NCBI RefSeq assembly: GCF_018343665.1 | Contig: NZ_JAGYPM010000003.1 | Location: 711,497-775,496, forward strand | Direction of reading: 5' to 3' | Origin: Cytobacillus citreus | Lineage (GTDB): Bacteria; Bacillota; Bacilli; Bacillales; Cytobacillaceae | Length of the DNA stretch: 64,000 nucleotides | Shown: positions 38,572-48,524 of the stretch, piece by piece | How positions within the stretch are numbered: the stretch's first letter is position 1 | Layout of the letters: the number at the start of each line of letters is the position of its first letter | The notes under the pieces: model-generated | What the model saw: the letters and a program-made list of their open reading frames with translations, nothing else | What the model was told of the DNA's origin: nothing | Database searches by the model: none | Position numbers and translations under genes: made by a program

Positions 38572-38988
38572 ATGATGTGGCTGATACGTCTCCTGCTATT
38601 TGCACTCATTATTTTTCTCATATACAGCATCATTAAATACCTTTTGAACCCGAAACGCAAGCTAGAACTTGCACATGAGCAAAAACGGTACTTTTTTTTA
38701 GATGATCAAGACAATGTACGTAAAAATTTTCTAATTACCTATAAAGGCGTCCTATTTGAAGGGGAAAAATATTTAGGAACAACCGAAAACGCTTTCGAAG
38801 TGATTTCTATATTTATTTGGCCTCATAGTGTTGCTGCTTTAAAAGGGATGGTGCGTGAAGATTTACAATTTATTGAAAGAAAAATAGTTGAAAATTACCC
38901 AAATGCTAAAATTGACTGGAAAAGCCCGATTAAAGAGTTCATGGAAAAGAGCAAAAAGCCTGAAACACCTTTTAGTGAACATAACTGA
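38572..38988 (+). CDS. ysdB: Sigma-W regulon membrane-anchored protein YsdB
   Basis: 138 residues from ATG 38572 (GGAGGG upstream). One N-terminal transmembrane helix (about 2-24) and a cytoplasmic part with KYLGTTENAFEVISIFIWPHS. Cell-envelope stress induced in B. subtilis, molecular role unknown. Preceded by a perfect sigma-W promoter. Confidence 0.88.
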   Translation: MMWLIRLLLFALIIFLIYSIIKYLLNPKRKLELAHEQKRYFFLDDQDNVRKNFLITYKGVLFEGEKYLGTTENAFEVISIFIWPHSVAALKGMVREDLQFIERKIVENYPNAKIDWKSPIKEFMEKSKKPETPFSEHN

Positions 38989-39028
38989 GATTCATTAATC
39001 TAAAAGGATAAACTGATAAAACGAAAGA

Positions 39029-39075
39029 AGGGGTGTCTCAAAGCCGAAAAGTCGACTTAAGAGATGCCCCTTTAC
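39029..39075. terminator. Terminator-like hairpin between ysdB and the TVP38 gene
   Basis: GGGGTGTCTC ... GAGATGCCCC arms (two mismatches) with an inner AAGCCGAAAAGTCGACTT stem and T-rich flanks on both strands. Confidence 0.65.
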
Positions 39076-39082
39076 TTTTAAC

Positions 39083-39652
39083 TTATGCTGTTTTAAAAAA
39101 TTCTTTCCACTTTATGATGGTGACTTTTTCTCTTAATATAAATACAAGAATTCCTAAAGAAAATAAAATAAGGAGAATCATAGATGGAGTAAAGCGACTA
39201 ATAAATTCACCAAACACTGTATAGAAAATGGCTAATGGAAAATTTGTTATCCATGAGTTTTTCAGATAAACATGGAAGCTTCTATTTCGCTCAATTAAAC
39301 AGAAGTTTAATAAGTGGTAATGAATAAATGGAATAAGCCTTAAGACCACAACCTGGCCTACGCTCAAATTACGATACTCACCGAACCACCGTTTTTTCAA
39401 TTTCGATAGTTTCGAATGAGTTTTTGGCATACGGCTAATGAGAAAATAAAAGAGGATGCTGCTCATCATTAAACCAATAATGGAAAATATACTTCCAAAA
39501 ATGCTCCCAAACAATATTCCCCCAGTAATACAAACAAGTGGCACTGGAATAAATAAAAACTGTCTAAGGACATGAAATAATATAAAGGCAATCGGAGCTA
39601 ATATGCCAGCTGTTTCAACCATCACAAACAATAATGATAACTGATCATTCAT
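39083..39652 (-). CDS. TVP38/TMEM64 (VTT/DedA-like) membrane protein
   Basis: 189 residues with five to six hydrophobic segments. VTT-domain features: FLFIPVPLVCITGGILFGSIFGSI and VVLRLIPFIHYHLLNF. DedA-superfamily proteins in bacteria and their eukaryotic relatives move lipids across membranes; this member is uncharacterised and shorter than the family mean. Possibly the ytxB counterpart, which in B. subtilis lies nearer thrS. Confidence 0.82.
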   Translation of the reverse strand: MNDQLSLLFVMVETAGILAPIAFILFHVLRQFLFIPVPLVCITGGILFGSIFGSIFSIIGLMMSSILFYFLISRMPKTHSKLSKLKKRWFGEYRNLSVGQVVVLRLIPFIHYHLLNFCLIERNRSFHVYLKNSWITNFPLAIFYTVFGEFISRFTPSMILLILFSLGILVFILREKVTIIKWKEFFKTA

Positions 39653-39716
39653 TTTCTCACCCTCTTTTTGCTGATTTCCATGTTGTCTCTTACAGCTTAT
39701 TGAAGGGACGAGATCG

Positions 39717-39989
39717 TTATGACAAAAGATTAATGAGATATAGGAAGAGGCCTATTTCTACAATTGATAAGAATGGAAGTCCATATTTAAACTGGAAATG
39801 CTTTGTTTTATGCCTAAATAATTTCATTCCCAGCGTCATTCCGACCGCTCCAAATAAGAAAGCAACAAGCCACAGAGTCCCTTCACTTATACGATATTGT
39901 TTCAATTTAGCCTTCTTCTTATCTACTTTCATTATATAAATTCCAACGAGATTCATTATGATAAAACTGGAAATAATTAATTTAAGCAT
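39717..39989 (-). CDS. ysdA: DUF1294 membrane protein YsdA
   Basis: 90 residues from ATG 39987-39989 (AGAGGTGAT upstream). Three hydrophobic helices; the conserved MKVDKKKAKLKQYRISEGTL loop and LFRHKTKHFQFKYGLP are DUF1294 signatures. Function unknown. In the usual place between ysdB and rplT. Confidence 0.9.
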   Translation of the reverse strand: MLKLIISSFIIMNLVGIYIMKVDKKKAKLKQYRISEGTLWLVAFLFGAVGMTLGMKLFRHKTKHFQFKYGLPFLSIVEIGLFLYLINLLS

Positions 39990-40120
39990 CGTATCACCTC
40001 TGTGAAAATATTCTATCACTCTATAAAATTCTACTATTAAAATGGTTATTATAGCCTTCTTTTTAACTTACAAAATAACGCACTATTTTATTCTAATATG
40101 TAGGACACAAATCTCGTAGT

Positions 40121-40276
40121 AATGGACCGTTTTTCTTCGGAATTGTGCCATCTGTGGTCCATTTGGAACTTTATTGGACCACTTTTCTTCGGAATTTCAA
40201 CTTATGTGGTCCATTTAGAACTTTAATAGACCACTTCTCTTCGAAATTCTACCTTAAGTGGTCCATTAGGGGCTTC
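40121..40276. repeat. Three tandem 52-bp palindromic units
   Basis: Units at 40121-40172, 40173-40224 and 40225-40276, exact 52-base period. Each has ATGGACCAC-like and GTGGTCCAT arms around a TTTTCTTCGG-AATT loop, then ATTTGGAACTTT as linker. The third unit is the most diverged. They occupy the ysdA-rplT gap (39990-40461), with no open frame; the rest of the gap is AT-rich apart from the rplT terminator. Confidence 0.9.
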
Positions 40277-40336
40277 TGCTCTTTTCATATCCGCTTTAGG
40301 CCGTTATTAGGACATTTACTATTAAATTGTTCCTAA

Positions 40337-40377
40337 ATGAAAAGCCATCCTCAAAACTTTTGAGAATGGCTTTTCAT
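40337..40377. terminator. Terminator of the infC-rpmI-rplT operon
   Basis: AATGAAAAGCCATxCTCAAAA stem with a matching TTTTGAG-ATGGCTTTTCATT arm, one internal mismatch, T-run on the minus strand. Confidence 0.88.
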
Positions 40378-40461
40378 TTATATTTAGCTCCAGGTACCAG
40401 CGACTTGTGACAGCATTTTTATCTGCCTTCCTCATTAGCTAAGCACCTTCTGCTTTTCTTA

Positions 40462-40821
40462 TTACTTGCTTAAGTTTTGTTTTGCAACAGATGCTAATTC
40501 AGCAAATGCCTTTTCGTCAGCGATTGCTAATTCAGCAAGCATTTTGCGGTTTACTTCGATGCCAGCAAGCTTTAAACCATGCATTAAACGGCTGTAAGAA
40601 AGACCATTCATGCGTGCTGCTGCATTAATACGAGTAACCCAAAGTTTGCGGAAGTCGCGCTTTTTCTGACGACGATCGCGGTAAGCATACATTAATGATT
40701 TCATTACTTGTTGGTTAGCAACTTTGTATAATGTATGTTTTGAACCGAAATAACCTTTAGCTAATTTAAGAACTTTTTTACGACGTTTGCGAGTAACTGT
40801 ACCGCCTTTTACACGTGGCAT
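40462..40821 (-). CDS. rplT: Ribosomal protein L20
   Basis: 119 residues, standard length. Basic N-terminal tail ([21 protein letters not shown]) and globular [21 protein letters not shown]. Binds 23S rRNA early in 50S assembly and, in Bacillus, also the infC leader to repress its own operon. Confidence 0.98.
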   Translation of the reverse strand: MPRVKGGTVTRKRRKKVLKLAKGYFGSKHTLYKVANQQVMKSLMYAYRDRRQKKRDFRKLWVTRINAAARMNGLSYSRLMHGLKLAGIEVNRKMLAELAIADEKAFAELASVAKQNLSK

Positions 40822-40846
40822 ATGATTTCCCTCCTAATTTCGGATA

Positions 40847-41047
40847 TTACTTAAGATTTACTAGTAAGTTACGGATGCGTTTGTAATCGCCTGAAGAAAC
40901 AAGAGTTCCTTTGCGAAGTTTACGCTTTTGTTTTTGAGATTTATTAGCGAACATATGGCTTCTGTATGCATGTGAACGTTTAAGTTTTCCAGAACCTGTT
41001 CTTTTAAAACGCTTAGCAGCGCCGCGGTGAGTTTTCATTTTTGGCAT
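40847..41047 (-). CDS. rpmI: Ribosomal protein L35
   Basis: 66 residues, very basic: [20 protein letters not shown] and [16 protein letters not shown]. Middle gene of infC-rpmI-rplT, 15 bases after infC. RBS AGGAGGAATCC. Confidence 0.98.
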   Translation of the reverse strand: MPKMKTHRGAAKRFKRTGSGKLKRSHAYRSHMFANKSQKQKRKLRKGTLVSSGDYKRIRNLLVNLK

Positions 41048-41062
41048 TAGGGATTCCTCCTC

Positions 41063-41578
41063 TTACTTTTCAATTTTAGGTGCTAAGACCATGAACATGC
41101 TTCGACCATCCATTTTTGGATGTGATTCAACTGTAGCCACTTCATTACATGCTTGGGCAAATTTAATTAAAACGCGCTGGCCAATTTCCTTATGAGTAAT
41201 GGCACGTCCTTTGAAACGAATAGACGCTTTTACCTTATCACCCTTTTCAAGGAATTTAACAGCGTTTCGAAGTTTTGTATTAAAATCATGTTCCTCAATT
41301 GTCGGACTTAGACGAACCTCTTTAACACTGATAATTTTTTGATTTTTTCGAGCTTCCTTCTCTTTCTTCTGCTGCTCGAATTTGAACTTACCATAGTCCA
41401 TGATACGGGCTACAGGAGGCTTCGCATTCGGTGCAACAAGAACTAGATCAAGATTTACTCGTGAAGCAATTTCAAGTGCTTCGATTTTTGATTTAATGCC
41501 TAATTGCTCGCCGTTTTGGTCAATGAGACGAACTTCACGGGCGCGAATGCCCTCGTTTAACAACATATCTTTGCTAAT
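41063..41578 (-). CDS. infC: Translation initiation factor IF-3, with AUU start codon
   Basis: 171 residues when begun at ATT 41576-41578 (reads [20 protein letters not shown]), which has GGAGGTG seven bases upstream; the first ATG (41566) has no RBS. An AUU start is the rule in infC and lets IF-3, which discriminates against non-canonical starts, repress its own translation. N-domain 1-80, helical linker with [14 protein letters not shown]-domain with [21 protein letters not shown]. Confidence 0.95.
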   Translation of the reverse strand: MSKDMLLNEGIRAREVRLIDQNGEQLGIKSKIEALEIASRVNLDLVLVAPNAKPPVARIMDYGKFKFEQQKKEKEARKNQKIISVKEVRLSPTIEEHDFNTKLRNAVKFLEKGDKVKASIRFKGRAITHKEIGQRVLIKFAQACNEVATVESHPKMDGRSMFMVLAPKIEK

Positions 41579-41728
41579 AGTTAGACACCTCCAAGGATTA
41601 ATGCGAACACAATGTTTGGGTCAAGAATGACTTTTCAAAGGAAGTCAACTGCACCAGACAAAAGCTAAATCGCAAGTATACATAACATTTCTGCTAATAA
41701 AAGCAGATTTGTTTTAAACCAATAAAAA

Positions 41729-41850
41729 AAGTGCGGATGCTAACACCCACACTTTACGGACAAAAATTAAACAGACAATGTTCACGTAAAACCTGCCAAC
41801 TGCTCTTTGCGTCAATCAGGTGAGAAGCGGGTGCTTCTTCTTTTCCTCAA
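41729..41850 (-). promoter_or_regulatory. L20 (rplT) autoregulatory leader with attenuator
   Basis: Upstream of infC on the minus strand: CACCCGCTTCTCACCTGATT, GCAGTTGGCAGGTTTTACG and a terminal hairpin AAGTGTGGGTG-TTAG-CATCCGCACTT followed by seven T (41724-41755). Layout and text agree with the B. subtilis infC leader, where L20 binding favours termination. The remaining part of the 41579-42147 gap is promoter and AT-rich sequence. Confidence 0.85.
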
Positions 41851-41872
41851 ACTGTATTCAATTACCTTAGCT

Positions 41873-41902
41873 ACTATATCACAAAGGATGATATCATGTC
41901 AA
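41873..41902 (-). promoter_or_regulatory. infC operon promoter
   Basis: Minus strand TTGACA (41897-41902), 18-base spacer, TATAGT (41873-41878); start near 41866. Confidence 0.72.
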
Positions 41903-42122
41903 ACGATCATTTTTATTACAACGAAGAAAATTGTAACAAAAGATTAGAAATCATGCAATACATTTTTGAGATTTAAATATATCACTTAATAAATTTACTA
42001 TTAAAGTGAAAATCTCAATATTATAGAGAAATACCTTGTTTCATTTTAGTGAAGTTCCAACTTATTGTCCAATTTTTGATTTACTTGTCCGAGGCCGTAA
42101 TTTTCCACTCTATATAGAAATA

Positions 42123-42141
42123 GAGAGGCAAAAGCCTCTCC
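42123..42141 (-). terminator. thrS terminator
   Basis: GAGAGGC-TTTT-GCCTCTC hairpin directly after the thrS stop, with a T-rich but broken tail. Confidence 0.7.
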
Positions 42142-42147
42142 AATTCA

Positions 42148-44082
42148 TTAATTCTTTACTTCTTCTTTCAATGCTGCAATAAAGTCCGCAAAGGAAATCG
42201 TTTCGGATTTTTGCTCTCCATATTTACGGACATTGACAGCTTTTTCAGCCACTTCATTATCACCAACTACGAGCATATATGGTATTTTTTGCATTTGAGC
42301 TTCACGGATTTTATAGCCGATTTTTTCGTTACGATCATCTAGTTCAACACGGAAACCCTCCGCTTGTAGCTGCTCCTGAACTTGCTTCGCATAGTCATAG
42401 TGTACATCTGGTGAAACAGGAATCACTTGAACTTGAACCGGAGCAAGCCAAGTTGGGAACGCCCCCTTATACTCTTCAATTAAGAAGGCTACAAAGCGTT
42501 CCATTGTTGAAACAACACCACGGTGGATAACAACTGGTCGATGCGGCTTTCCATCTTCTCCAACATACGATAAATCAAAGCGTTCAGGGAGAAGGAAGTC
42601 TAATTGAACGGTTGAAAGTGTCTCTTCTTTACCTAAAGCCGTTTTTACTTGGACATCTAATTTCGGACCATAGAAGGCAGCTTCTCCTTCAGCCTCAAAA
42701 TAGTCTAGTCCAATCTCATCCATCGCTTCTTTTAACATTGCTTGTGCTTTTTCCCACATTTCATCATCGTTGAAATATTTCTCTGTATCCTGTGGATCAC
42801 GATAAGACAGACGGAAAGAATAGTCATTAATATTAAAGTCCTTATAAACCTCAAGAACTAATTGAACAACACGTTTAAATTCTTCTTTGATTTGATCTGG
42901 GCGAACGAAAATATGTGCATCGTTCAAAGTCATTCCACGTACACGCTGAAGACCGGATAAGGCACCTGACATTTCGTAGCGATGCATTGTTCCTAATTCT
43001 GCAATTCGAATTGGAAGTTCACGGTAGCTATGAATGCCATGCTTGTAAATCATCATGTGGTGAGGACAGTTCATTGGACGAAGAACAAGCTGCTCATTAT
43101 CCATGTCCATGACAGGGAACATATCATCCTGGTAGTGATCCCAGTGGCCAGAAGTTTTATAAAGCTCAACACTTCCCATCACTGGTGTGTATACATGGTT
43201 ATAGCCTAACCGTTCTTCTTTATCAACAATATAGCGCTCAACAATGCGGCGAATCGTTGCTCCTTTTGGAAGCCACATTGGCAAGCCTTGACCTACCTTT
43301 TGAGAGTTCATGAACAAGTTTAATTCTTTCCCAATCTTTCGATGGTCACGCTCTTTTGCTTCCTCAAGCAAGCGTAAATGCTCGGCCAAATCTTCTTTTT
43401 TGAAGAAGGCAGTTCCATAAATGCGTTGAAGCATTTTATTATCACTGTTTCCGCGCCAGTATGCACCCGCAATGCTTAATAATTTAAATTCTTTCAGTTT
43501 GCCTGTTGATGGGACGTGAACACCACGGCAAAGGTCAAAAAATTCCCCTTGCTCATAAATTGTTACTGTTTCATCAGCAGGAATGGCTTCGATGAGCTCA
43601 AGTTTGTACTCATCGCCAATTTCCTTGTAAAGTTGAATCGCCTCATCACGGCTAACTTCTTTACGAACAATATCAATATTCTCGTTAATGATTTTCTTCA
43701 TTTCCTTTTCAATGACCGAAAGATCTTCAGGTGTTAAAGATTCCTCAAGATCAATATCATAATAAAATCCGCCTTCAATAACAGGACCGACACCAAGCTT
43801 AACATTATTATATAGACGTTTAATTGCTTGGGCCATTAAGTGAGCAGAGCTATGACGCAGAACCTCTATAGCTTCTGCACTATCCTGTGTAATAATTTCG
43901 ACCGCTCCATCTTCTTCAATTGGACGACGAAGATCATACATTTGACCGCTTACTTTTCCTGCAATTGCCTTCTTCTTTAATCCAGGGCTAATTGAAGCGG
44001 CAATATCTTCTGTTGTCGTTCCTTTAGGAAACTCCTTTACGGCACCATCTGGAAACGACACTTTAATAACTTCTGACATCAT
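42148..44082 (-). CDS. thrS: Threonyl-tRNA synthetase
   Basis: 644 residues from ATG 44080-44082 (GGAGG upstream); the frame extends into the T-box but that part is not coding. TGS domain (1-65), SAD editing domain with [10 protein letters not shown] (His73/77 region) and the later [10 protein letters not shown], class II core with [15 protein letters not shown] and zinc-binding Cys/His, anticodon-binding domain at the C terminus ([15 protein letters not shown]). Confidence 0.97.
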   Translation of the reverse strand: MMSEVIKVSFPDGAVKEFPKGTTTEDIAASISPGLKKKAIAGKVSGQMYDLRRPIEEDGAVEIITQDSAEAIEVLRHSSAHLMAQAIKRLYNNVKLGVGPVIEGGFYYDIDLEESLTPEDLSVIEKEMKKIINENIDIVRKEVSRDEAIQLYKEIGDEYKLELIEAIPADETVTIYEQGEFFDLCRGVHVPSTGKLKEFKLLSIAGAYWRGNSDNKMLQRIYGTAFFKKEDLAEHLRLLEEAKERDHRKIGKELNLFMNSQKVGQGLPMWLPKGATIRRIVERYIVDKEERLGYNHVYTPVMGSVELYKTSGHWDHYQDDMFPVMDMDNEQLVLRPMNCPHHMMIYKHGIHSYRELPIRIAELGTMHRYEMSGALSGLQRVRGMTLNDAHIFVRPDQIKEEFKRVVQLVLEVYKDFNINDYSFRLSYRDPQDTEKYFNDDEMWEKAQAMLKEAMDEIGLDYFEAEGEAAFYGPKLDVQVKTALGKEETLSTVQLDFLLPERFDLSYVGEDGKPHRPVVIHRGVVSTMERFVAFLIEEYKGAFPTWLAPVQVQVIPVSPDVHYDYAKQVQEQLQAEGFRVELDDRNEKIGYKIREAQMQKIPYMLVVGDNEVAEKAVNVRKYGEQKSETISFADFIAALKEEVKN

Positions 44083-44103
44083 TTTTTCCTCCTCTAAAAA
44101 AAT

Positions 44104-44350
44104 AAAAAACCCGCCCCTAAAAAGGGACGAGTTGTTATTAACACGTGGTTCCACCCTACTTCACATTTTCCAATAAGAAAAATGACTTGTAGTTCAATAA
44201 CGGCTTATTGAGCCGCCAGCCCATACTACTTGACGAATGATAAGCGGCGAATCTCTTCGTCAGCTGCACTCGGTCGGATCCTCACGTATTCGATACGCTC
44301 CGGTCCTCTCTCCCTTGCTTCCTTGACCTTCTTGCTTCTCTTTCGTCAAG
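44104..44350 (-). promoter_or_regulatory. T-box leader of thrS
   Basis: Minus strand T-box AGGGTGGAACCACGTG (44142-44157) preceding an attenuator CTCGTCCC-TTTTTA-GGGGCGGG with a T6 run (44104-44136). Upstream GATCCGACCGAGTGCAG offers ACC as Thr specifier; that assignment is inference. Sequence 44351-44581 is AT-rich, presumably promoter, and has no supported gene. Confidence 0.9.
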
Positions 44351-44581
44351 AGGAAGGTTTTACTGAGAAGGATACAGTTATCTTCAATCAAGATTCAAAA
44401 CTGGAGTTCAAAGGTGGTAAGCATTCTAATCGTGTTAGGAAGTTTTCAGCCGAGCCTTCCCTCTCTATAAACCGTAAAAAGAATACCCTTGTCCTCATCA
44501 TAACTTATGAATATTACGAAAAACTGCTTTTCCTATTATGTACGTATTATAGATTGTTATTTCAGGAAAATCAAGGGGACT

Positions 44582-45457
44582 TTATATTTTTTCATCAGCA
44601 ATAAATGAAAGCTCTCTTTTATTTTTATAAAATTCATCTATTGATCCAAGAATCAGTCTTTCTTCGAAAATATTATGGATTGTTCTAATTAGCGGTTGTT
44701 CAATATCCTCTGAATATAAATAAATAACCGCTGGGGCAATCGAAAGCAACGGGGCAATCGTAACAGAATCAACGTATACTGGATGATTAAACAGAAGTTT
44801 TCGATCGATCATTCGTTTGAGATCTGCGCGTTTAATCTCAAAAAAATTCTCATCAAAAAATTGTATTCCATCATCAATTAGTAAATGAATCGACCAGATC
44901 TTCTCCTTTCGTCCCGCTAAAAAATCTCTTAACGTTTGAATAAATATTTGGTATTCCTGTTCCATCTTATATTCATCAATCGATATTTCTACATATTTAG
45001 CCATCTGGATCATTAATGGGCGCATTCTGAATTTCACAAAGGAATCAAAAGAAAAAGAAATATTTTCATCAAAAAGATCGTTTATCGCTGTTTTTAAATC
45101 TCCTTCCATATCAATATCATTTAAAAATGCCGTTAACTCTTCCCTGTTTCCTTCTAACAAAGAGTGAATAATTTCAAGTATTTGCTGCTGTTCTTCTTCA
45201 TCTTTATAATAATAATGCTCTGACAGAATTCTGCGAAACCAAACATCTTGTTTGCTTTTTTTTATAAACTTATAAAAAACATCTTTTATTATGTTCAAAT
45301 GATTTTTCATTTTCGGATTAATATTTATTCGTACTATATGTTGATCTTCAATTTGAAGAATATCTTTATTAGCTAGTGTAGAAGATGCAAGATAAAACTG
45401 TAAATATCCAAACATATTCATAGCATCTTCTTTCTTCTGGAAAGTGATTTCGATCAA
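44582..45457 (-). CDS. ytxC: YtxC family sporulation-associated protein
   Basis: 291 residues from TTG 45455-45457 (six-G run six bases upstream); the longer frame is not supported by an RBS. DUF1250-type YtxC, mostly helical and acidic, with LIEITFQKKEDAMNMFGYL at the start. Located between thrS and dnaI as in B. subtilis; a terminator after dnaI means it has its own promoter. Function unclear. Confidence 0.82.
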   Translation of the reverse strand: MIEITFQKKEDAMNMFGYLQFYLASSTLANKDILQIEDQHIVRININPKMKNHLNIIKDVFYKFIKKSKQDVWFRRILSEHYYYKDEEEQQQILEIIHSLLEGNREELTAFLNDIDMEGDLKTAINDLFDENISFSFDSFVKFRMRPLMIQMAKYVEISIDEYKMEQEYQIFIQTLRDFLAGRKEKIWSIHLLIDDGIQFFDENFFEIKRADLKRMIDRKLLFNHPVYVDSVTIAPLLSIAPAVIYLYSEDIEQPLIRTIHNIFEERLILGSIDEFYKNKRELSFIADEKI

Positions 45458-45639
45458 CCAAATCCCCCCTGTTAAAAAGTTTCCTGTTATAAATGTATAT
45501 GGGGAAGTTGGACAAAATAGACTTAGGCTTCTGAAAGTCCTTGTCACGTTTTGCAGGATAATCAGAACAAATGCGCAAGCGCCTTCGGAACAATTAAAGG
45601 ACAAATTGTTCCTGCGATGAATATTCAAAGAAACTTTCC

Positions 45640-45985
45640 TTAGTGCTCACCTCCGACAAGCACAAGACGAGCCTCACGGAAAGGTGTTCTTTACCTTTCT
45701 GGGAGGATTGATCGAAATGTGAAGGCGACTGTTTAGGGACGACTGCATAAGACGAGCCCTGTAAGAAGACGTTCTTTGTCTTCTGGAAGGGATCGGCTTA
45801 TGACGCGAGTCCCTAGGAGCCGTAACTAGACAAGCTTGTGACCTCGAGGTCGACAAAAACGCGACGTCCTCCCAAAAGCTTCTCTTTTGGTCGTGCGATG
45901 TGGCGCTGACGTAGCTTTCCTTGTCCTGTCGCATTGTCGACACTAGTACGTCCTGTACGTCGGAGGTAGGCGCTGGAGCTGAACG
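45640..45985 (+). repeat. Modular hairpin-rich intergenic repeat, copy 3 (longest)
   Basis: Composite of at least two tandem hairpin modules (GGAAAGGTG-TTCTTTA-CCTTTC at 45678-45704 and a related AAGAAGACG-TTCTTTG-TCTTCT at 45757-45780), then GTCGACAAAAACGCGACGTC, the CCCAAAAGCTTCTCTTTTGG module, GTCGCATTGTCGAC and the edge GGTAGGCGCTGGAGCT. Fills most of the 45458-46106 gap; the 100- to 60-codon frames in it are artefacts. Confidence 0.8.
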
Positions 45986-46040
45986 TAGATAAACTATATC
46001 TCAAGTTATCAACAGATAGCGAAAATTTAATTTCCTATAC

Positions 46041-46082
46041 AATAAAAAAATAAAGCAAAGGTTCAACTAAGACCTTTGCTTT
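46041..46082 (-). terminator. Terminator of the nrdR-dnaB-dnaI operon
   Basis: AAAGCAAAGGT / ACCTTTGCTTT arms of 11 bases with a 9-base loop, then TATTTTTTTATT on the minus strand. Confidence 0.92.
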
Positions 46083-46106
46083 ACTTCATGTTTGTATTAA
46101 CTATTT

Positions 46107-47036
46107 TTATACCCTTCTATTTTGACCTTCAACTAAAACGGGTTCAGCTAAATACTTAATTCTTTCCATTACCCGTTTCGCCTTCATTTTTTCTTCCTCG
46201 CCGCGCTGGCTATATGTTAAATGATGCTCAAGCTCCTGAAAATCAAAATTAGACGTAAAGAATGTAGGGAGACTTTCTTGCATACGGAATTGAAGAATAG
46301 GACCTAGCACCTCATCCCTTGTCCAGCTTGACATGGTCTCGGCACCGATATCATCAAACATTAAGACTGGAGCTTTTTTGATTCTTTCAATCTTTTCATT
46401 CAGTGTAGAATCTGCTATCGAGTTTTTCAGTTCTCTAAATAATTCAGGAACATAAACGATCATTGAAGATATTTTCTTTTTTGCGAGTTCATTAGCGATT
46501 GCTCCTAATAAATACGACTTGCCTACTCCAAATTTCCCGTGAAAAAACAACCCCTTTTGCCTAGAACCTGGTGTATAGTTCATACTAAACGATGCTGCTT
46601 TTTTAACTGCATCAATTCGTTCGGCATCCTTGTAAATTGAAGCAAAAGAAGCCTCAATAATATCTTTAGGAACATACAAGCTTTGAATTAGTTTTTCATT
46701 TTTACGTTTTTCATCTTCTACGATCTTCCGAGGGCATGTATCATAATGAATATCAATACTTCCTCTTTGAATGACAAGTTTAGGATGATATCCCTTCATA
46801 AAATTCACACAGCCGTCGAGACTAGGACATTTATTACACTCTTTGCTCAGATTGCAATACTCATACAGTTTGACCAAACTTCTCTCAATCATGCTGTCTG
46901 TTAATTGGTCCTCATGGCTCTTTAAGAAGGCCTTTACATCTGGATGGTTTAATGTTTGTCTTCGCTGCAGTTCATACCTCTTCTGGAAGTCCTCGTTGCC
47001 AGCCAATCTTTTTAATGTATCATTAATTCTTTCCAT
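46107..47036 (-). CDS. dnaI: Primosomal protein DnaI, helicase loader
   Basis: 309 residues. AAA+ ATPase that loads the DnaC helicase. N-terminal helicase-binding domain with a zinc site (CNLSKECNKCPSLDGC, about 68-83), Walker A GKFGVGKS, Walker B VLMFDDIGAE. Its start overlaps the dnaB stop by one base (46107-47036 against 47036-48454), so the pair is translationally coupled. Confidence 0.96.
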   Translation of the reverse strand: MERINDTLKRLAGNEDFQKRYELQRRQTLNHPDVKAFLKSHEDQLTDSMIERSLVKLYEYCNLSKECNKCPSLDGCVNFMKGYHPKLVIQRGSIDIHYDTCPRKIVEDEKRKNEKLIQSLYVPKDIIEASFASIYKDAERIDAVKKAASFSMNYTPGSRQKGLFFHGKFGVGKSYLLGAIANELAKKKISSMIVYVPELFRELKNSIADSTLNEKIERIKKAPVLMFDDIGAETMSSWTRDEVLGPILQFRMQESLPTFFTSNFDFQELEHHLTYSQRGEEEKMKAKRVMERIKYLAEPVLVEGQNRRV

Positions 47037-48454
47037 TACTTACCCTCCTTTCCCGTTTGTAATCTTTTTAATATTTCATTTAATTCTTTCTCTTTCAATT
47101 CAAGTTCTTCTTCATTATATTTATTTTTACGTTCTGGGGCAGGATTATCGATTTCTTCAAACCAATCAGGAAGCATTTCTGTTCGGATCACCTTCTTGTT
47201 TCCTGCCGATTTCGTTCTTTTCTTCTTCCCTTCAGCCCATTCCATGTATTGTTTATGCTCATTTTTTGCTAAATCGATTGCCTCTTTCGCTGTTTTAATT
47301 TTCTTCCTTGCCCAATGGCTAGCGATTTTTTCAACATATCCCTTTGTTAATTTCATATCTGATTTAAGCATAACATACTGAATAAGAACATTAACGACTC
47401 CTGGTAAAAGCTTTTGGTGAAACATAACATCTTCAATAATTTGAAGATCTGCTTTAGATGGCTCTGCCCCTCCTGAAATATCCTTAAGAACCTGTCTAGG
47501 GGAAGTAATCTCTAGAGCATTCAATAATTCTTCCTCTCTCGATAACGCCTCCTTCTTTTGGATTCTATGTGCAACTGGCTGTATGCGGTCAACAAGAGAT
47601 GGGAGCTGGTCATTATGTTGAAATTGATACCAATCACGAGCTGATTTTCTCAATTCTTCAATATTAATTTCGTCATCCTCCGTAATGGCACTAATGACGA
47701 TATTTTTCATTTGAATAGCATCTAATCCATATAAAAATGCAAGATTGCTAATTGCATTCCTCACTTTATTCGTCAGAGCCTTCTTCGGAATGAGAGATTC
47801 ATTCAATCCTGCTTCAAGAAGTTCAAAATTAAATATGTCATGACTTATTTGAATGGGATCGTTTTCCTCCCTGCCAATAAAACTGTTTCCGTTTGCAGCC
47901 TTCATCGCTTGTTCTGTTTCTACATCATAAGAAATTGAATCTATATAAGTGGTCATATATACATCTTGGAATGATTTAGTCACCTCAGAATAATCGTCTT
48001 TAGATTGCAAACTATCTTCAGAAAAAAAGCGTTTCAGCCTCGCATACTGATTTTTGCCTATTTTTCTATACAAATATATATTTAACATGCCATCTAAAAA
48101 AAATTGCTCCGGTGTTAATGGAGGAATAAGTTCATAAATAAATGACCTTGAACTATTATCCTTTTTTTCATAAACCTTAAGTAGGCCGATCCCCTCAAGC
48201 TTTATGCGCGCTTTGTAAATTTCACTTAAGCCTAAGTCCATAAAGTTCATTAGGCTATGATGGGTGTTGGAATTAGACCATAATCTATTTTCTTCCAGCT
48301 CAGACCATAGTGTCATATACAAGCTAAAGCAAGTAGAACCGATTAAAGGCTGGTACAAAAAGGTCAGCACTTTCCGGTCATATTCATGCAGAAGTCCTCT
48401 AGCGGAAACTGCATATCTGTCAATCGGAAGCATTTCCTGCCAATGCTGGGCCAT
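47036..48454 (-). CDS. dnaB: Replication initiation and membrane attachment protein DnaB
   Basis: 472 residues from ATG 48452-48454 (MAQHWQEMLPIDRYAVSARG), chosen over TTG/ATG a few codons upstream because AAAGG then has a 9-base spacing and the N-terminus agrees with homologues. N-terminal winged-helix DDBH1 domain, C-terminal DDBH2 (ISPRQVLKDISGGAEPS with LITEDVMFHQKLLPGVVN-type helices) and a basic C-terminal tail. Acts with DnaD and DnaI at oriC and restart sites. Confidence 0.93.
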   Translation of the reverse strand: MAQHWQEMLPIDRYAVSARGLLHEYDRKVLTFLYQPLIGSTCFSLYMTLWSELEENRLWSNSNTHHSLMNFMDLGLSEIYKARIKLEGIGLLKVYEKKDNSSRSFIYELIPPLTPEQFFLDGMLNIYLYRKIGKNQYARLKRFFSEDSLQSKDDYSEVTKSFQDVYMTTYIDSISYDVETEQAMKAANGNSFIGREENDPIQISHDIFNFELLEAGLNESLIPKKALTNKVRNAISNLAFLYGLDAIQMKNIVISAITEDDEINIEELRKSARDWYQFQHNDQLPSLVDRIQPVAHRIQKKEALSREEELLNALEITSPRQVLKDISGGAEPSKADLQIIEDVMFHQKLLPGVVNVLIQYVMLKSDMKLTKGYVEKIASHWARKKIKTAKEAIDLAKNEHKQYMEWAEGKKKRTKSAGNKKVIRTEMLPDWFEEIDNPAPERKNKYNEEELELKEKELNEILKRLQTGKEGK

Positions 48455-48524
48455 TGTCATCAACCTTTCATGTGAAAAATACTTAAGCCACCAAAAAAGA
48501 GCTAAAGAAATTCTTCAGCTCATA

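Noticed and set aside
40121-40276. CRISPR array.
   Set aside because: Period is 52 bases with conserved sequence throughout and no unique spacers; units are palindromic tandem repeats.
41063-41566. infC starting at the first ATG.
   Set aside because: That ATG has no RBS; the ATT at 41578 has a proper one and matches the known infC start.
41968-42017. AT-rich nested inverted repeat upstream of infC (GAGATTT ... AAATCTC).
   Set aside because: Imperfect and low complexity; could arise by chance in AT-rich DNA.
42148-44154. Longer thrS reading with 24 additional N-terminal residues.
   Set aside because: The extension translates the T-box attenuator; a GGAGG sits just before the ATG at 44082.
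45674-46004. Two minus frames of 89 and 63 codons near ytxC.
   Set aside because: Products of the repeat at 45640-45985; the same peptide text appears from the 48525 copy.
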